Translations under genes and position numbers: made by a program
Source: Devosia sp. 66-14
GTDB taxonomy: Bacteria; Pseudomonadota; Alphaproteobacteria; Rhizobiales; Devosiaceae
Assembly: GCA_001899085.1 (NCBI GenBank)
Contig: MKVB01000001.1
Span: forward strand, 428,100-492,099
DNA length: 64,000 nt
Direction: 5' to 3'
Shown: in pieces, positions 23,508 to 31,829 of the stretch
Layout of the letters: every line of letters starts with the position of its first letter
How positions within the stretch are numbered: the first letter of the stretch is position 1
The notes under the pieces: model-generated
Database searches by the model: none
Seen by the model: only the letters and a program-made list of their open reading frames with translations
Told to the model about the DNA's origin: nothing

Positions 23508-23583
23508 TGGTGGGCGGTGACGGTCTCGAACCGCCGACCCTCTCGGTGTAAACGAGATGCTCTACCAACTGAGCTAACCGCCC
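23508..23583 (-). tRNA. tRNA-Val (TAC)
   Basis: 76 bases with encoded CCA. Acceptor GGGCGGT/ACCGCCC, D arm AGCTCAGTTGGTAGAGC, anticodon loop TTTACAC (anticodon TAC), T loop GGTTCGAGACC. Directly downstream of hupB, a common neighbourhood in this order. Confidence 0.95.
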
Positions 23584-23660
23584 GCTGCGACCACGGGGTC
23601 GCTGCGCCGGGCACTAACTAGGGTTTCGGCTGTCGGGCGTCAACCCGTCCCTGCCCCGCC

Positions 23661-23700
23661 CGGAAAATGCAAATGGCCCCGGCGACGAGCGCTCGGGGCC
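23661..23700 (-). terminator. Terminator of hupB
   Basis: On the minus strand GGCCCCG-N12-CGGGGCC followed by ATTTGCATTTTCC, 29 bases past the hupB stop. The T-rich tail is interrupted, so efficiency is uncertain. Confidence 0.6.
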
Positions 23701-23728
23701 AATGTGGTCTGACGACCGGAACGCGTTC

Positions 23729-24004
23729 TTAGTTGATCGCGTCCTTGAGACCCTTGCCGGGCTTGAACTTGGCCTGGTTGGAAGCCGGAATCTTGATCTC
23801 TGCACCCGTGGCCGGGTTGCGACCGATCGAAGCCTTGCGCTTGGAAACCGCAAAGGTACCGAAACCGACCAGACGAACTTCCTCGCCCTTCTTCAGCGAA
23901 GCAGTGACAGCGTCGAACACGGCATCGACAGCCAGTGCAGCGTCGGCCTTGGTCAGGCCCGCCTTGTCGGCGACGACGCCGATCAGATCGTTCTTGTTAG
24001 ACAT
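23729..24004 (-). CDS. hupB: HU-family DNA-binding protein
   Basis: Nucleoid protein of 91 residues that bends DNA as a dimer. The beta-arm motif GRNPATGAEIKIPAS (IHF/HU signature) and the FGTFAV strand are intact; N-terminal MSNKNDLI is typical. In many alphaproteobacteria hupB follows lon directly; here a transporter and an SH3 protein lie between. Monocistronic with its own terminator. Confidence 0.95.
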   Translation of the reverse strand: MSNKNDLIGVVADKAGLTKADAALAVDAVFDAVTASLKKGEEVRLVGFGTFAVSKRKASIGRNPATGAEIKIPASNQAKFKPGKGLKDAIN

Positions 24005-24159
24005 AGCGTTTCCTCACTGTGGGATGCCCGCCCTTTGGAGGCGAACCAAAACGCCGTGACCCTTCTTCGATTCTGCTCGGAACGCAAGGAAATCCGGGCT
24101 TTTCCGCAAGTCAGGCACAGCAATCCTGTTAATGAACTGTCAATTCCGGCACAACTTTG

Positions 24160-25359
24160 TCAGCCGCCGGGCGTCACTGTGGCAGCGCGTGCCTTCCGGA
24201 TGCCCAGAAGCAGCGGCAAAGCCAGCAAATACACGGCTCCCCCGACGATCCAGATCAATCCCGGCCAGGTCGTTTTGAGGGCAAAATAGACGGTTGCGAA
24301 GAAGAGTGGCCCGAACACCGCAGAGAGGCTGACGAGGCTCGCCAGCACGCCCTGGAGCTTACCCTGGTTGTCGGCATCAACCTGCTGCGTGGTAAGCGAT
24401 TGCAGCGCCGGCATGCCGATGCCGCCCAACGCGAACAGCGGCGCCAGGGCGAACAGGATCCAGCCCTGCGTGGCGAAGCCGAGAATCACCAGCGCCGTCA
24501 GTTCGCACGCCATCCCGACCACCAGTGCCCATTTCTCCCCCAGCCGCGCCGCCGCGGGCCCGGTGAGCAGCGCCTGCGCGCCGGCATGGAACAACCCGAA
24601 CGCTCCGAGTGACAATCCGATCATCAGGCCGTTCCACTGGAACATGTCCTGGCCGAACAGCGCCCAGATCGTGCCGTACATGGTGCCGACGAAGTTCATG
24701 ATCACGAAGATCGCCATCAGCGGCATCAGCGAGGCGAAACCCAGCGCCCAGCCAAGCGGCCGGAACGGATTGAGCGTCTTGAAGTCGAACCTGGCTGTGC
24801 TGTCGCCCTTGCGCGATTCCGGCAGCACGAACAGCGCCAGGGCGAAGTTGACGGCGTTGAGGCCCGCCGCCACGTGGAACGGCGCCCGCACCCAGATGTC
24901 GCCCAGCAGACCGCCAAGCACCGGTCCGATGATGAAGCCGATGCCGAACATGGCGTGGAAGTAGCCGAAGCGCTTGGCCCGCTCCTCCTCCGCCGAGATG
25001 TCGGTGATGTAGGCGGTGGCGACGGCCATGTTGGCGCTGGTAATGCCGGCAATGGCGCGGCCCAGCACCAGCAGCCACAGCTCCGGCGCGAACGCCATCA
25101 CCAGGTAGTCGATCGCCGCACCCGCCAGCGACACCAGCAGCACCGGCCGCCGTCCATAGCGATCGCTGAGTACGCCCAGCACCGGCGAGAACAGGAACTG
25201 CATGGCGGAGTACAGCGCCAGCATGATGCCGATCAGCGTCGTCACGTCGCCCTGGTGCGTGACGTCCTCGAGCAGGCGCGGCAGGATCGGAAAGATCAGC
25301 CCGATGCCGATGGCATCGAGCGTAACCGCCGCCAGAATGACGATCAGTGCCTTGTTCAA
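24160..25359 (-). CDS. MFS exporter of the TetA (12-helix tetracycline efflux) type
   Basis: 399 residues, 12 predicted helices. It follows class A-type TetA closely along its length: LDAIGIGLIFPILPRLL in helix 1 (Asp15 kept), motif A GVLSDRYGRRPVLLVSLAGA, LGRAIAGIT and GPVLGGLLGD (motif C). Expected role is drug/proton antiport in the inner membrane; tetracycline itself as substrate is an inference. No divergent tetR lies beside it: upstream is only a GC palindrome and the SH3 protein, so control must differ from mobile tet loci. Base composition looks like the neighbours, pointing to a resident gene. Confidence 0.85.
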   Translation of the reverse strand: MNKALIVILAAVTLDAIGIGLIFPILPRLLEDVTHQGDVTTLIGIMLALYSAMQFLFSPVLGVLSDRYGRRPVLLVSLAGAAIDYLVMAFAPELWLLVLGRAIAGITSANMAVATAYITDISAEEERAKRFGYFHAMFGIGFIIGPVLGGLLGDIWVRAPFHVAAGLNAVNFALALFVLPESRKGDSTARFDFKTLNPFRPLGWALGFASLMPLMAIFVIMNFVGTMYGTIWALFGQDMFQWNGLMIGLSLGAFGLFHAGAQALLTGPAAARLGEKWALVVGMACELTALVILGFATQGWILFALAPLFALGGIGMPALQSLTTQQVDADNQGKLQGVLASLVSLSAVFGPLFFATVYFALKTTWPGLIWIVGGAVYLLALPLLLGIRKARAATVTPGG

Positions 25360-25505
25360 CTCGGGGCCCTCCAGCCGGTCGCACGCGGGGCGCGTTCTAT
25401 ATTCGTTCTCGTTCGACCTTGCAAACGAAAAGCCTAGGTGGGCATCGCGCCACCGTTACGCCAGAGGCTGTTGCTGTCGCGTGATCTACCGCCGGCCAAG
25501 CCGCA

Positions 25506-25537
25506 GCGCCCCTCTCCCGGGATTGGGCGAGGGGCGC
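25506..25537. repeat. GC-rich palindrome with CCCTCTCCC core
   Basis: GCGCCCCTC and GAGGGGCGC frame a 14-base centre containing CTCCCGGGATTGGG. There is no T tract, so it is not an obvious terminator; it resembles the elements at 31687-31829 and 32978-33005. Confidence 0.5.
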
Positions 25538-25565
25538 GGTCTTCGCTGCTCAAAGGCGAGGCGGC

Positions 25566-26534
25566 CTAGTTTACGGCGATGAACGTTCCATCGGCCTTGA
25601 AATAGCAGTTGAAGAAGGTCGTGCCGCCCGACCCGTCGAACCAGCCCTGCGAGACGTAGAGCTTGCCGATCTTGAACGCAGCGTTGGTGGTGATGTCCTG
25701 CGGACGGACCCCGAACTGCGACGAGGCCTCGCCGGTGCAGAACCGCGGCATCAGGGCAACCGGCACGCCATCGTCGGAACTGACCGGCGGCTGGCTGGCC
25801 GGCGGCGGCGTCACGGGACGCGACGGGCTGGGCGCCCGCATCGATTCGTGCAGGTACTTGCCCGACACCCAGCCGGTGAGGCCGGTCTGGTCTTCGACGC
25901 GGCACCAGCGGGTGCTGCCATTCATCTTGCACCCGAGATTGCGGATCACGTCGCCTTCACCGAGCACGCCGAGCACTGTGGCCCCCGAGGCAGCCGAGGC
26001 GCGCACGTTCAGCGTGTCGCCGCGCGCGAGGCCGTGCACCTGCCAGTAATCCGGGCCGCCCGCCAACCCATCGGCAAAGTCCGGGGCCGGTTTGCTCGGC
26101 GCGGGCTTGCTGGCCGCGGCCTTACCCTCGACCGAGATCGTCAGGTCGTAGCTGGCCGTGTCGCCGCGTCGCGCCGCATTGCGCATCAGGTAGACGTCGA
26201 TCTTGTAGTCGCCACTCGAGGGGATGACGAACGACGTGGTGTTGCCGTTGATCGAACCGTTGAACAGCGCCGCGGACGCGCCGGGAGCGGTGACGTTGAA
26301 ATAGTTGCTGGTATTGTCGGTATCGAGCTGGACGCTCATCCGTTGCCCCGCACTGACGCCCACCACATAGGTGACCGCCTCATAGCCGGTGATGCTGTCC
26401 GCGATCGATGTGCTGCTCGCGCCGCGCTTGAACTTTACTGTTTCGGTTCGCGTATCCTGGGCGAACGACAGTCCGCTCAACGAGACGACGGCCGCCAACA
26501 GCATTGTCAGCCTCAGAACCCATCCGCTTCGCAT
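25566..26534 (-). CDS. Secreted protein: lysozyme-inhibitor-like domain plus SH3b domain
   Basis: 322 residues. Signal peptide about 1-25 (ending GLSFAQ). Residues about 30-135 form a beta domain with VKFKRGASSTSI, GYEAVTYVVGVSAGQ and VYLMRNAARRGDTASYDL, which I recall from periplasmic proteins annotated as g-type lysozyme inhibitors. A Pro/Lys linker follows, then an SH3b domain (about 165-230: LNVRASAAS, GLTGWVSGKYL), a Pro-rich linker and a Cys-containing C-terminal region of about 70 residues. Probably a periplasmic peptidoglycan-related protein; the inhibitor assignment is tentative. Confidence 0.7.
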   Translation of the reverse strand: MRSGWVLRLTMLLAAVVSLSGLSFAQDTRTETVKFKRGASSTSIADSITGYEAVTYVVGVSAGQRMSVQLDTDNTSNYFNVTAPGASAALFNGSINGNTTSFVIPSSGDYKIDVYLMRNAARRGDTASYDLTISVEGKAAASKPAPSKPAPDFADGLAGGPDYWQVHGLARGDTLNVRASAASGATVLGVLGEGDVIRNLGCKMNGSTRWCRVEDQTGLTGWVSGKYLHESMRAPSPSRPVTPPPASQPPVSSDDGVPVALMPRFCTGEASSQFGVRPQDITTNAAFKIGKLYVSQGWFDGSGGTTFFNCYFKADGTFIAVN

Positions 26535-26642
26535 TCGCTTCTCCAGTGCATGAGGAAACCTGAACAGTGGCAGCTACCCGGATGAGCGTGAAGATTTCGT
26601 GGCAAGATACCGCAGCGTTCCGAACAACTGCCTTGCGATCCA

Positions 26643-26669
26643 AACGAAAACGGCACCCGAAGGTGCCGT
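26643..26669 (-). terminator. Terminator of lon
   Basis: Minus strand: ACGGCACC, loop TTCG, GGTGCCGT, then TTTTCGTTT, 26 bases after the lon stop. Strong rho-independent form. Confidence 0.8.
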
Positions 26670-26694
26670 CTCCTGTTTCGTCGTTTGCAGCCCG

Positions 26695-29136
26695 TCAGTG
26701 CGGCAGGCTGGCGCCGCTCTCGTCGCCGTCGACAGTGCTCTCGACCACCGGCACGGCGGCCGGCTTGTCGTCGTCGTACTTCCACTCGATCGGCTCGGGC
26801 TGACGGATCAGGGCGCGGCTCAGCACCTCGTCCATCCGGCTCACCGGGATGATCTCCATCCCCTCGGTCACGTTCTTCGGGATCTCCTTGAGATCACGCG
26901 TGTTCTCCTCGGGAATGAGGACGGTCTTGATGCCCGAGCGGAGCGCCGCAAGGAGCTTTTCCTTGAGCCCGCCGATCGGCAGCACCCTGCCCCGCAGCGT
27001 CACTTCGCCGGTCATGGCGATGTCGTGCCGCACCGGAATGCCGGTCATCAGCGACACGATCGCCGTGGCCATGCCGATCCCGGCGGACGGACCATCCTTC
27101 GGCGTCGCGCCTTCCGGCACGTGCAGGTGGATGTCGCGCGTGTCGAAAAGCGGCGGCTTGATGCCGAGCTCGACGGCCCGCGAACGCACGTAACCGGACG
27201 CGGCGGTGATGGATTCCTTCATCACTTCCTTGAGGTTGCCGGTCACCGTCATGCGGCCCTTGCCGTGCGTCATCACGCCTTCGATCGTCAGGATCTCGCC
27301 GCCGACCGAAGTCCAGGCGAGACCCGTCACCGCGCCGACCTGCGGCTCGGCGTCGATCTTGTCGTTCCGGAAGAATGCCGGCCCGAGATATTCCTCGAGC
27401 AGCTCCGGAGTGATGACCACCTTGGTCGACTTCTTGACCAGGATGTCGCGCACGGCCTTGCGCATCAGCTTCGAGAGCTCGCGCTTCAGGTTACGCACGC
27501 CGGCTTCGCGGGTGTAGTTGCGCACCACGGCCATCAGCTGGTCATCGTCGATGACGAATTCCTTGGGCTGCAGGCCGTTCTCCTTCAGCGTCTCCGGGAT
27601 CAGGTGGCGCCGGGCGATCTCGAACTTCTCCTCTTCGGTGTAACCCGAGAGGCGAATGATCTCCATGCGGTCCATCAGCGGGCCGGGGATGTTCAGCGTG
27701 TTCGAGGTGGTGACGAACATCACGTCCGACAGGTCGAAATCGACCTCCAGATAGTGGTCGGCGAACGTGTTGTTCTGTTCCGGATCGAGCACTTCAAGCA
27801 GCGCCGACGACGGGTCGCCGCGGAAGTCCTGGCCCATCTTGTCGATCTCGTCGAGCAGGAAGAGCGGATTGCTCTTGCCGGCCTTCTTGAGCGACTGGAT
27901 CACCTTGCCCGGCATGGAGCCGATATAGGTCCGGCGGTGGCCACGGATCTCGGCCTCGTCACGGACACCACCGAGCGCCATGCGCACGAACTCACGGCCG
28001 GTCGCCTTGGCGATCGACTTGCCCAGCGAGGTCTTGCCGACACCCGGAGGACCGACGAGGCAGAGGATCGGGCCCTTGAGCTTGCCGGTGCGCGACTGCA
28101 CCGCCAGGTACTCGAGGATGCGTTCCTTGACCTTCTCGAGGCCATAGTGATCCTCGTCCAGCACCTGCTCGGCGTAGACCAGGTCCCGCTTGACCTTGCT
28201 CTTCTTGCCCCACGGCAGCGTCAGCAGCCAGTCGAGATAGTTGCGCACGACCGTCGCTTCGGCCGACATCGGGCTCATGGTCTTGAGCTTCTTCAGCTCG
28301 CCATCAGCCTTGATGCGGGCTTCCTTCGAAAGCTTGGTCTTCTTGATCTTCTCTTCGAGTTCGGTCAGCTCGTTAGAGCCTTCCTCGCCGTCGCCCAGCT
28401 CGCGCTGGATCGCCTTCATCTGCTCGTTGAGATAGTACTCGCGCTGCGTCTTCTCCATCTGCCGCTTGACGCGGGAACGGATGCGCTTCTCGACCTGCAG
28501 GACACCGATCTCGCCTTCCATCAGGCCGAGGATCTTCTGCAGCCGCTCGCTCACCGAAACGGTGCCCAGCAGCTCTTCCTTCTGCTCGATCTTGATCACC
28601 AGGTGGCTGGCGATGGTGTCGGCAAGCTTGGAATGGTTGGTGATCTGGCTGACGGCGTTGACCACCTCGGCCGAGATCTTCTTGTTGAGCTTGACGTAGT
28701 TCTCGAACTCGGACTGCGCGGAACGCGCCAGCGCCTCGAGCTCGGTCTCGTCTTCCTCCGGTTCCGGCAGCGTCGTCGCTTCGGCTTCGAAGTAGTCGAC
28801 GGTCTGCAGGTACTGGTCGATCTTGGCCCGGCGCAGGCCTTCGACCAGCACCTTGACGGTGCCATCGGGCAGCTTCAGCAACTGCAACACCGAGGCGATG
28901 GTGCCGGTGGCATAAATCTCATCAGGCGACGGATCGTCATCCTGGGCATTCTTCTGGGTGACGACGAGAATGTGCTTGTCGTCGCGCATCACTTCTTCGA
29001 GCGCCTTCACCGACTTTTCGCGGCCGACAAAGAGCGGCACGATCATGCCCGGAAAGACAACGATATCGCGTAGCGGCAGCACCGGGTAAACCCGATCGCG
29101 ATCGAATCCGGCGCCGCCTTGGGTAACGTCCGACAT
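26695..29136 (-). CDS. lon: ATP-dependent protease La
   Basis: Homohexameric AAA+ serine protease that removes misfolded and regulatory proteins. 813 residues from ATG 29136, preceded by the SD AAGGA. N-terminal LON substrate domain ([15 protein letters not shown]), Walker [10 protein letters not shown], Walker [10 protein letters not shown], and the Ser-Lys dyad in PKDGPSAG and [11 protein letters not shown]. The frame is open 138 bases further upstream, but that stretch lacks conservation and holds the leader. A sigma-32-like promoter lies about 110 bases upstream. Confidence 0.97.
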   Translation of the reverse strand: MSDVTQGGAGFDRDRVYPVLPLRDIVVFPGMIVPLFVGREKSVKALEEVMRDDKHILVVTQKNAQDDDPSPDEIYATGTIASVLQLLKLPDGTVKVLVEGLRRAKIDQYLQTVDYFEAEATTLPEPEEDETELEALARSAQSEFENYVKLNKKISAEVVNAVSQITNHSKLADTIASHLVIKIEQKEELLGTVSVSERLQKILGLMEGEIGVLQVEKRIRSRVKRQMEKTQREYYLNEQMKAIQRELGDGEEGSNELTELEEKIKKTKLSKEARIKADGELKKLKTMSPMSAEATVVRNYLDWLLTLPWGKKSKVKRDLVYAEQVLDEDHYGLEKVKERILEYLAVQSRTGKLKGPILCLVGPPGVGKTSLGKSIAKATGREFVRMALGGVRDEAEIRGHRRTYIGSMPGKVIQSLKKAGKSNPLFLLDEIDKMGQDFRGDPSSALLEVLDPEQNNTFADHYLEVDFDLSDVMFVTTSNTLNIPGPLMDRMEIIRLSGYTEEEKFEIARRHLIPETLKENGLQPKEFVIDDDQLMAVVRNYTREAGVRNLKRELSKLMRKAVRDILVKKSTKVVITPELLEEYLGPAFFRNDKIDAEPQVGAVTGLAWTSVGGEILTIEGVMTHGKGRMTVTGNLKEVMKESITAASGYVRSRAVELGIKPPLFDTRDIHLHVPEGATPKDGPSAGIGMATAIVSLMTGIPVRHDIAMTGEVTLRGRVLPIGGLKEKLLAALRSGIKTVLIPEENTRDLKEIPKNVTEGMEIIPVSRMDEVLSRALIRQPEPIEWKYDDDKPAAVPVVESTVDGDESGASLPH

Positions 29137-29246
29137 ATTTGGTCCTTTCCTGGGCGCAGGGCTCGTTTCGGGAGGATGGGCGAGCCCGCGCCCGTCTAGC
29201 AATCGGGCCGGTCCCCACGATGGGCGGCGAGCCTGATTCTGCTGAT

Positions 29247-29275
29247 TAAATAGGGCGTCAGCACCAAAGGGCAAG
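29247..29275 (-). promoter_or_regulatory. Candidate sigma-32 (RpoH) promoter of lon
   Basis: Minus strand CTTGCC, 14 bases, CCCTATTTA, close to the heat-shock pattern CTTGAA-N13/15-CCCATNTA. Next to it at 29282-29299 is a perfect inverted repeat TACCCGT-AATG-ACGGGTA without a T tract. Lon is a classic heat-shock gene, which supports the reading. Confidence 0.5.
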
Positions 29276-29336
29276 TCAACCTACCCGTAATGACGGGTAT
29301 GCTCGCAATGCGGCGCTACTGTGTGCTGCTGCTGCA

Positions 29337-30488
29337 TCAGCCCCGCGGACCCGGCACGGGCTGCACGGCGGGGCCGACATAGCGGGCCCGCGGCCGGATC
29401 AACTGGCCGCTCGCCACCTGCTCCAGCATATGGGCCAGCCAGCCGACGCTGCGGGCCAGGGCAAAGATGGTGGCCGGCGCATGGGGCGGCAAGTCATAGG
29501 CGGCGGTCAGCGCCGCCAGCGCGAAATCCACGTTGGGCCGGTCGCCCAGAAGGTCTTCGGCGACCGCCGCCAGCTTGCGGAATGCCGCGGGCACACCGAT
29601 CGCTCCCAGCAGCGCCTCGGCGCGCACATCGCCGCCCGGATACAGCCGGTGCCCGAAGCCGGGGATGATCCGCCCTTCCCCCAGCCACTCGCGCAAACCG
29701 TCACCCGGCCGGTCGGCGTGCGGGCCGATGTCAAGCGCCAGCGCCAGCACCGCTCCCGCCGCGGTGCCGTGCCGCGGGCCGGTGAAGGTTGCAAGTCCGG
29801 CGAGGGCGCCCGCCGCCAGCGAAGCCCCGGTCGAGACCGCGACCCGGGCGGCAAAGGTCGAGGCATTGAGCTCGTGATCGGCCAGCAGCACCAGGGCGCG
29901 CCGCAGCACGTCAGCGGCATCGGGGCGTCCCAGACGATCGGCCAGGCGAAGGTGCAGCGGGCCGCTGCCCGCGCCGAGCATCGCGTCCGCCATGGCGCCG
30001 AGCACACCTGCCGCCTCGCCGCGCAACTGCCAGGGCCCGAGCCCGGCACTCGGCACAGCGAAAGCCGCGCGCTCGGCCAACACCGCGAAAGCCGAGGCCA
30101 TCGGGGTTGCGGCCGCAGGCCCGGGCGCTGTCACCGGCAGGGACGACGCCCCGTCCCACAACAGCGTGGCGATATCCTCGAGCCCTGCCCCGGCCGACAA
30201 CGCGACTGTATCCAGGCCGCGATAGTAGAGCCGGCCGCCGCTGACCGTGGAGATCGCGGATGGCAGCACCGGATCGCCCCAGCTGATCGCCTCGGAGGCC
30301 ACCGTGGCGGAGCTGCGCCGGCCGCGAGCCCGCGCTGCCAGCCGATCGACATCCTCCTCGCGATAGAGGCTGCGCCGCGTATCCAGCGGATCGGGTTTGG
30401 CCCGAATGCGGCCGCGGCTGACGCTGGCGTAAAGCGACTGCGGCTTCGAGCCCAGCCGCGTCAGGGCCTCCGCTGCGCTGAGCCACAT
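29337..30488 (-). CDS. Citrate-synthase-family protein with N-terminal helix-turn-helix
   Basis: 383 residues in two parts. Residues about 1-60 look like a MerR/excisionase-type DNA-binding module (LSAAEALTRLGSKPQSLYAS, then RSLYREEDVDRL). From about 70 it is a citrate synthase fold (GGRLYYRGLD, FTGPRHGTAAGA, IIPGFGHRLYPGGD, RPNVDF, WLAHMLEQ), keeping both catalytic His and the Asp. Such HTH-citrate synthases occur in proteobacteria, but their role is not settled as far as I know. It stands head to head with a second citrate-synthase gene with two palindromes between, suggesting a metabolite-responsive autoregulator, an inference. Confidence 0.85.
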   Translation of the reverse strand: MWLSAAEALTRLGSKPQSLYASVSRGRIRAKPDPLDTRRSLYREEDVDRLAARARGRRSSATVASEAISWGDPVLPSAISTVSGGRLYYRGLDTVALSAGAGLEDIATLLWDGASSLPVTAPGPAAATPMASAFAVLAERAAFAVPSAGLGPWQLRGEAAGVLGAMADAMLGAGSGPLHLRLADRLGRPDAADVLRRALVLLADHELNASTFAARVAVSTGASLAAGALAGLATFTGPRHGTAAGAVLALALDIGPHADRPGDGLREWLGEGRIIPGFGHRLYPGGDVRAEALLGAIGVPAAFRKLAAVAEDLLGDRPNVDFALAALTAAYDLPPHAPATIFALARSVGWLAHMLEQVASGQLIRPRARYVGPAVQPVPGPRG

Positions 30489-30502
30489 GTTGACCTCGGA
30501 CG

Positions 30503-30532
30503 TTGATCAATATGATCAAGATTGACGTCAAT
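30503..30532. promoter_or_regulatory. Twin palindromes between the divergent citrate-synthase genes
   Basis: TTGATCA-ATA-TGATCAA (30503-30519), a perfect 7-base inverted repeat, and one base later the perfect 12-base palindrome ATTGACGTCAAT (30521-30532). They lie in the 88 bases between the two start codons and overlap any plausible promoter. Candidate operators for the HTH-citrate synthase. The first is not an FNR box, because the spacing between TTGAT and ATCAA is 7 rather than 4. Confidence 0.6.
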
Positions 30533-30576
30533 GTTAGCGCACCTACCTTTGCTTGCAAACTGCCAAGGAGGCTCAG

Positions 30577-31662
30577 ATGAGCAACGGACTCGAAGACGTC
30601 GTCGCCGCGGAAACCGTGCTTTCGGATGTGGACGGCCTGGCAGGCCGGCTGATCATCCGCGGCCAGCCGCTCGAGGCATTGGCCGGTCGATCGAACTACG
30701 AGGCGGTGCTGTCGCTGCTGTGGGACGGCTTCTTCCCCGATCTGCCGACCGACCTGCGCCAGCCGCTGGCCGATGCTCGGGTGCGGGTGTTCGAGCTGCT
30801 GGGGGCAGACCTGCACCTGGTCGCGGATCGCCCGGCCTTCGACGCGATGCGTGCGCTCATGGCGCTGTTGCCCGATGGCGTCGAACTCGACAGCGCGCTG
30901 CTCCTGGCTGCCGCCCCCGGCGTGCTGCTCCCAGCTCTGCTCCGCCTCCGGGATGGCGAGGAAACCCTGGCGCCCGACAGCAGCCTTTCACACGCAACCG
31001 ACATGTTACGAATGATGAGCGGTGCCGCGCCTCGGGCAGAGCTGGCGAGGGCCCTCGATACCTATCTCGTGACGGTCGCCGACCATGGCCTCAACGCGTC
31101 GACCTTCGCGGCGCGCGTCGTCGCCTCGACCGAAGCGGGTCTGACATCATCCGTCCTCGCGGCATTGGGCGCCCTGAAGGGCCCGCTGCATGGCGGCGCG
31201 CCCGGCCCGGTGCTCGACATGCTCGATGCGATCGGTCGACCGGAGAACGCTGAACGGTGGATCGGGGCGCAACTGGCCGACGGCGAGCGGTTGATGGGTT
31301 TCGGCCACCGGATCTACCGGGTGCGCGACCCCAGGGCCGACGCGCTGAAGGCAGCGCTCCAGCGGATCGGCAAGGGCGGCGCCGTGGACACCGGTCGGCT
31401 GGCTCTCGCCGCCACCGTCGAGGCCGCCGCTTTGCGGGCGCTCAAGCAGCACAAGCCCGATCGCCCGCTCGACACCAATGTCGAGTTCTACACCGCGCTG
31501 CTGCTCGAGGCCCTGGGCTTCCCGCGCGACAGCTTTACCGCGGTGTTCGCCGCCGGGCGCGTCGGCGGCTGGATCGCGCACGCAAAAGAACAGGCGGCCA
31601 CTGGCCGCCTGATCAGACCGAAATCGCGCTATGTCGGGCCGATGCCGAAAGTGGCCGCCTAA
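30577..31662 (+). CDS. Citrate synthase/methylcitrate synthase family protein
   Basis: 361 residues from ATG 30577 (SD AAGGAGG 6 bases upstream; an in-frame TTG at 30553 lies before the SD and is rejected). Condenses an acyl-CoA with oxaloacetate if active. Conserved KGPLHGGAPGPV and MGFGHRIYRVRDPRA hold the two catalytic His; the usual catalytic Asp position reads NVEFYTALLL, a Glu. Shorter than the housekeeping citrate synthase (about 430 residues), so it is probably a secondary enzyme, perhaps the functional partner of the divergent HTH protein. Confidence 0.85.
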   Translation: MSNGLEDVVAAETVLSDVDGLAGRLIIRGQPLEALAGRSNYEAVLSLLWDGFFPDLPTDLRQPLADARVRVFELLGADLHLVADRPAFDAMRALMALLPDGVELDSALLLAAAPGVLLPALLRLRDGEETLAPDSSLSHATDMLRMMSGAAPRAELARALDTYLVTVADHGLNASTFAARVVASTEAGLTSSVLAALGALKGPLHGGAPGPVLDMLDAIGRPENAERWIGAQLADGERLMGFGHRIYRVRDPRADALKAALQRIGKGGAVDTGRLALAATVEAAALRALKQHKPDRPLDTNVEFYTALLLEALGFPRDSFTAVFAAGRVGGWIAHAKEQAATGRLIRPKSRYVGPMPKVAA

Positions 31663-31686
31663 CAAGCACCGAAGTCTCGGTGAGCG

Positions 31687-31829
31687 TCCCCTCTCCCTTG
31701 GGGGAGAGGGTCAGGGTGAGGGGGCCTGCCACAAGCAACGAGTATGCGGCAAAGGCCCCTTACCCGACGCTGCGCCTCGACCTCTCCCCTCGGGGAGACA
31801 CCTCTTCCCGCAAGGGAGAGGTGAAGAAG
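31687..31829. repeat. Compound REP-like palindromic element (CCCTCTCCC type)
   Basis: Between the convergent citrate synthase and cysK genes. Left unit: CCCTCTCCC-N4-GGGAGAGGG followed by TCAGGGTGAGGG (31689-31722). Right unit, about 31780-31822: ACCTCTCCC, GGGGAGA, CTCTTCCC and GGGAGAGGT. I recall this motif as dispersed intergenic repeats in many high-GC proteobacteria. It may also stop transcription from both sides. Confidence 0.65.

Noticed and set aside
26599-29073. Long plus-strand open frame opposite lon
   Set aside because: Mirror frame of a clearly conserved gene, without recognisable domains.
30503-30519. FNR/anaerobic box in TTGATCAATATGATCAA
   Set aside because: The FNR pattern needs four bases between TTGAT and ATCAA; here there are seven, so a local operator is more likely.
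30553-30576. Upstream TTG start for the plus-strand citrate synthase
   Set aside because: A strong AAGGAGG lies between it and ATG 30577 at ideal spacing for the ATG.
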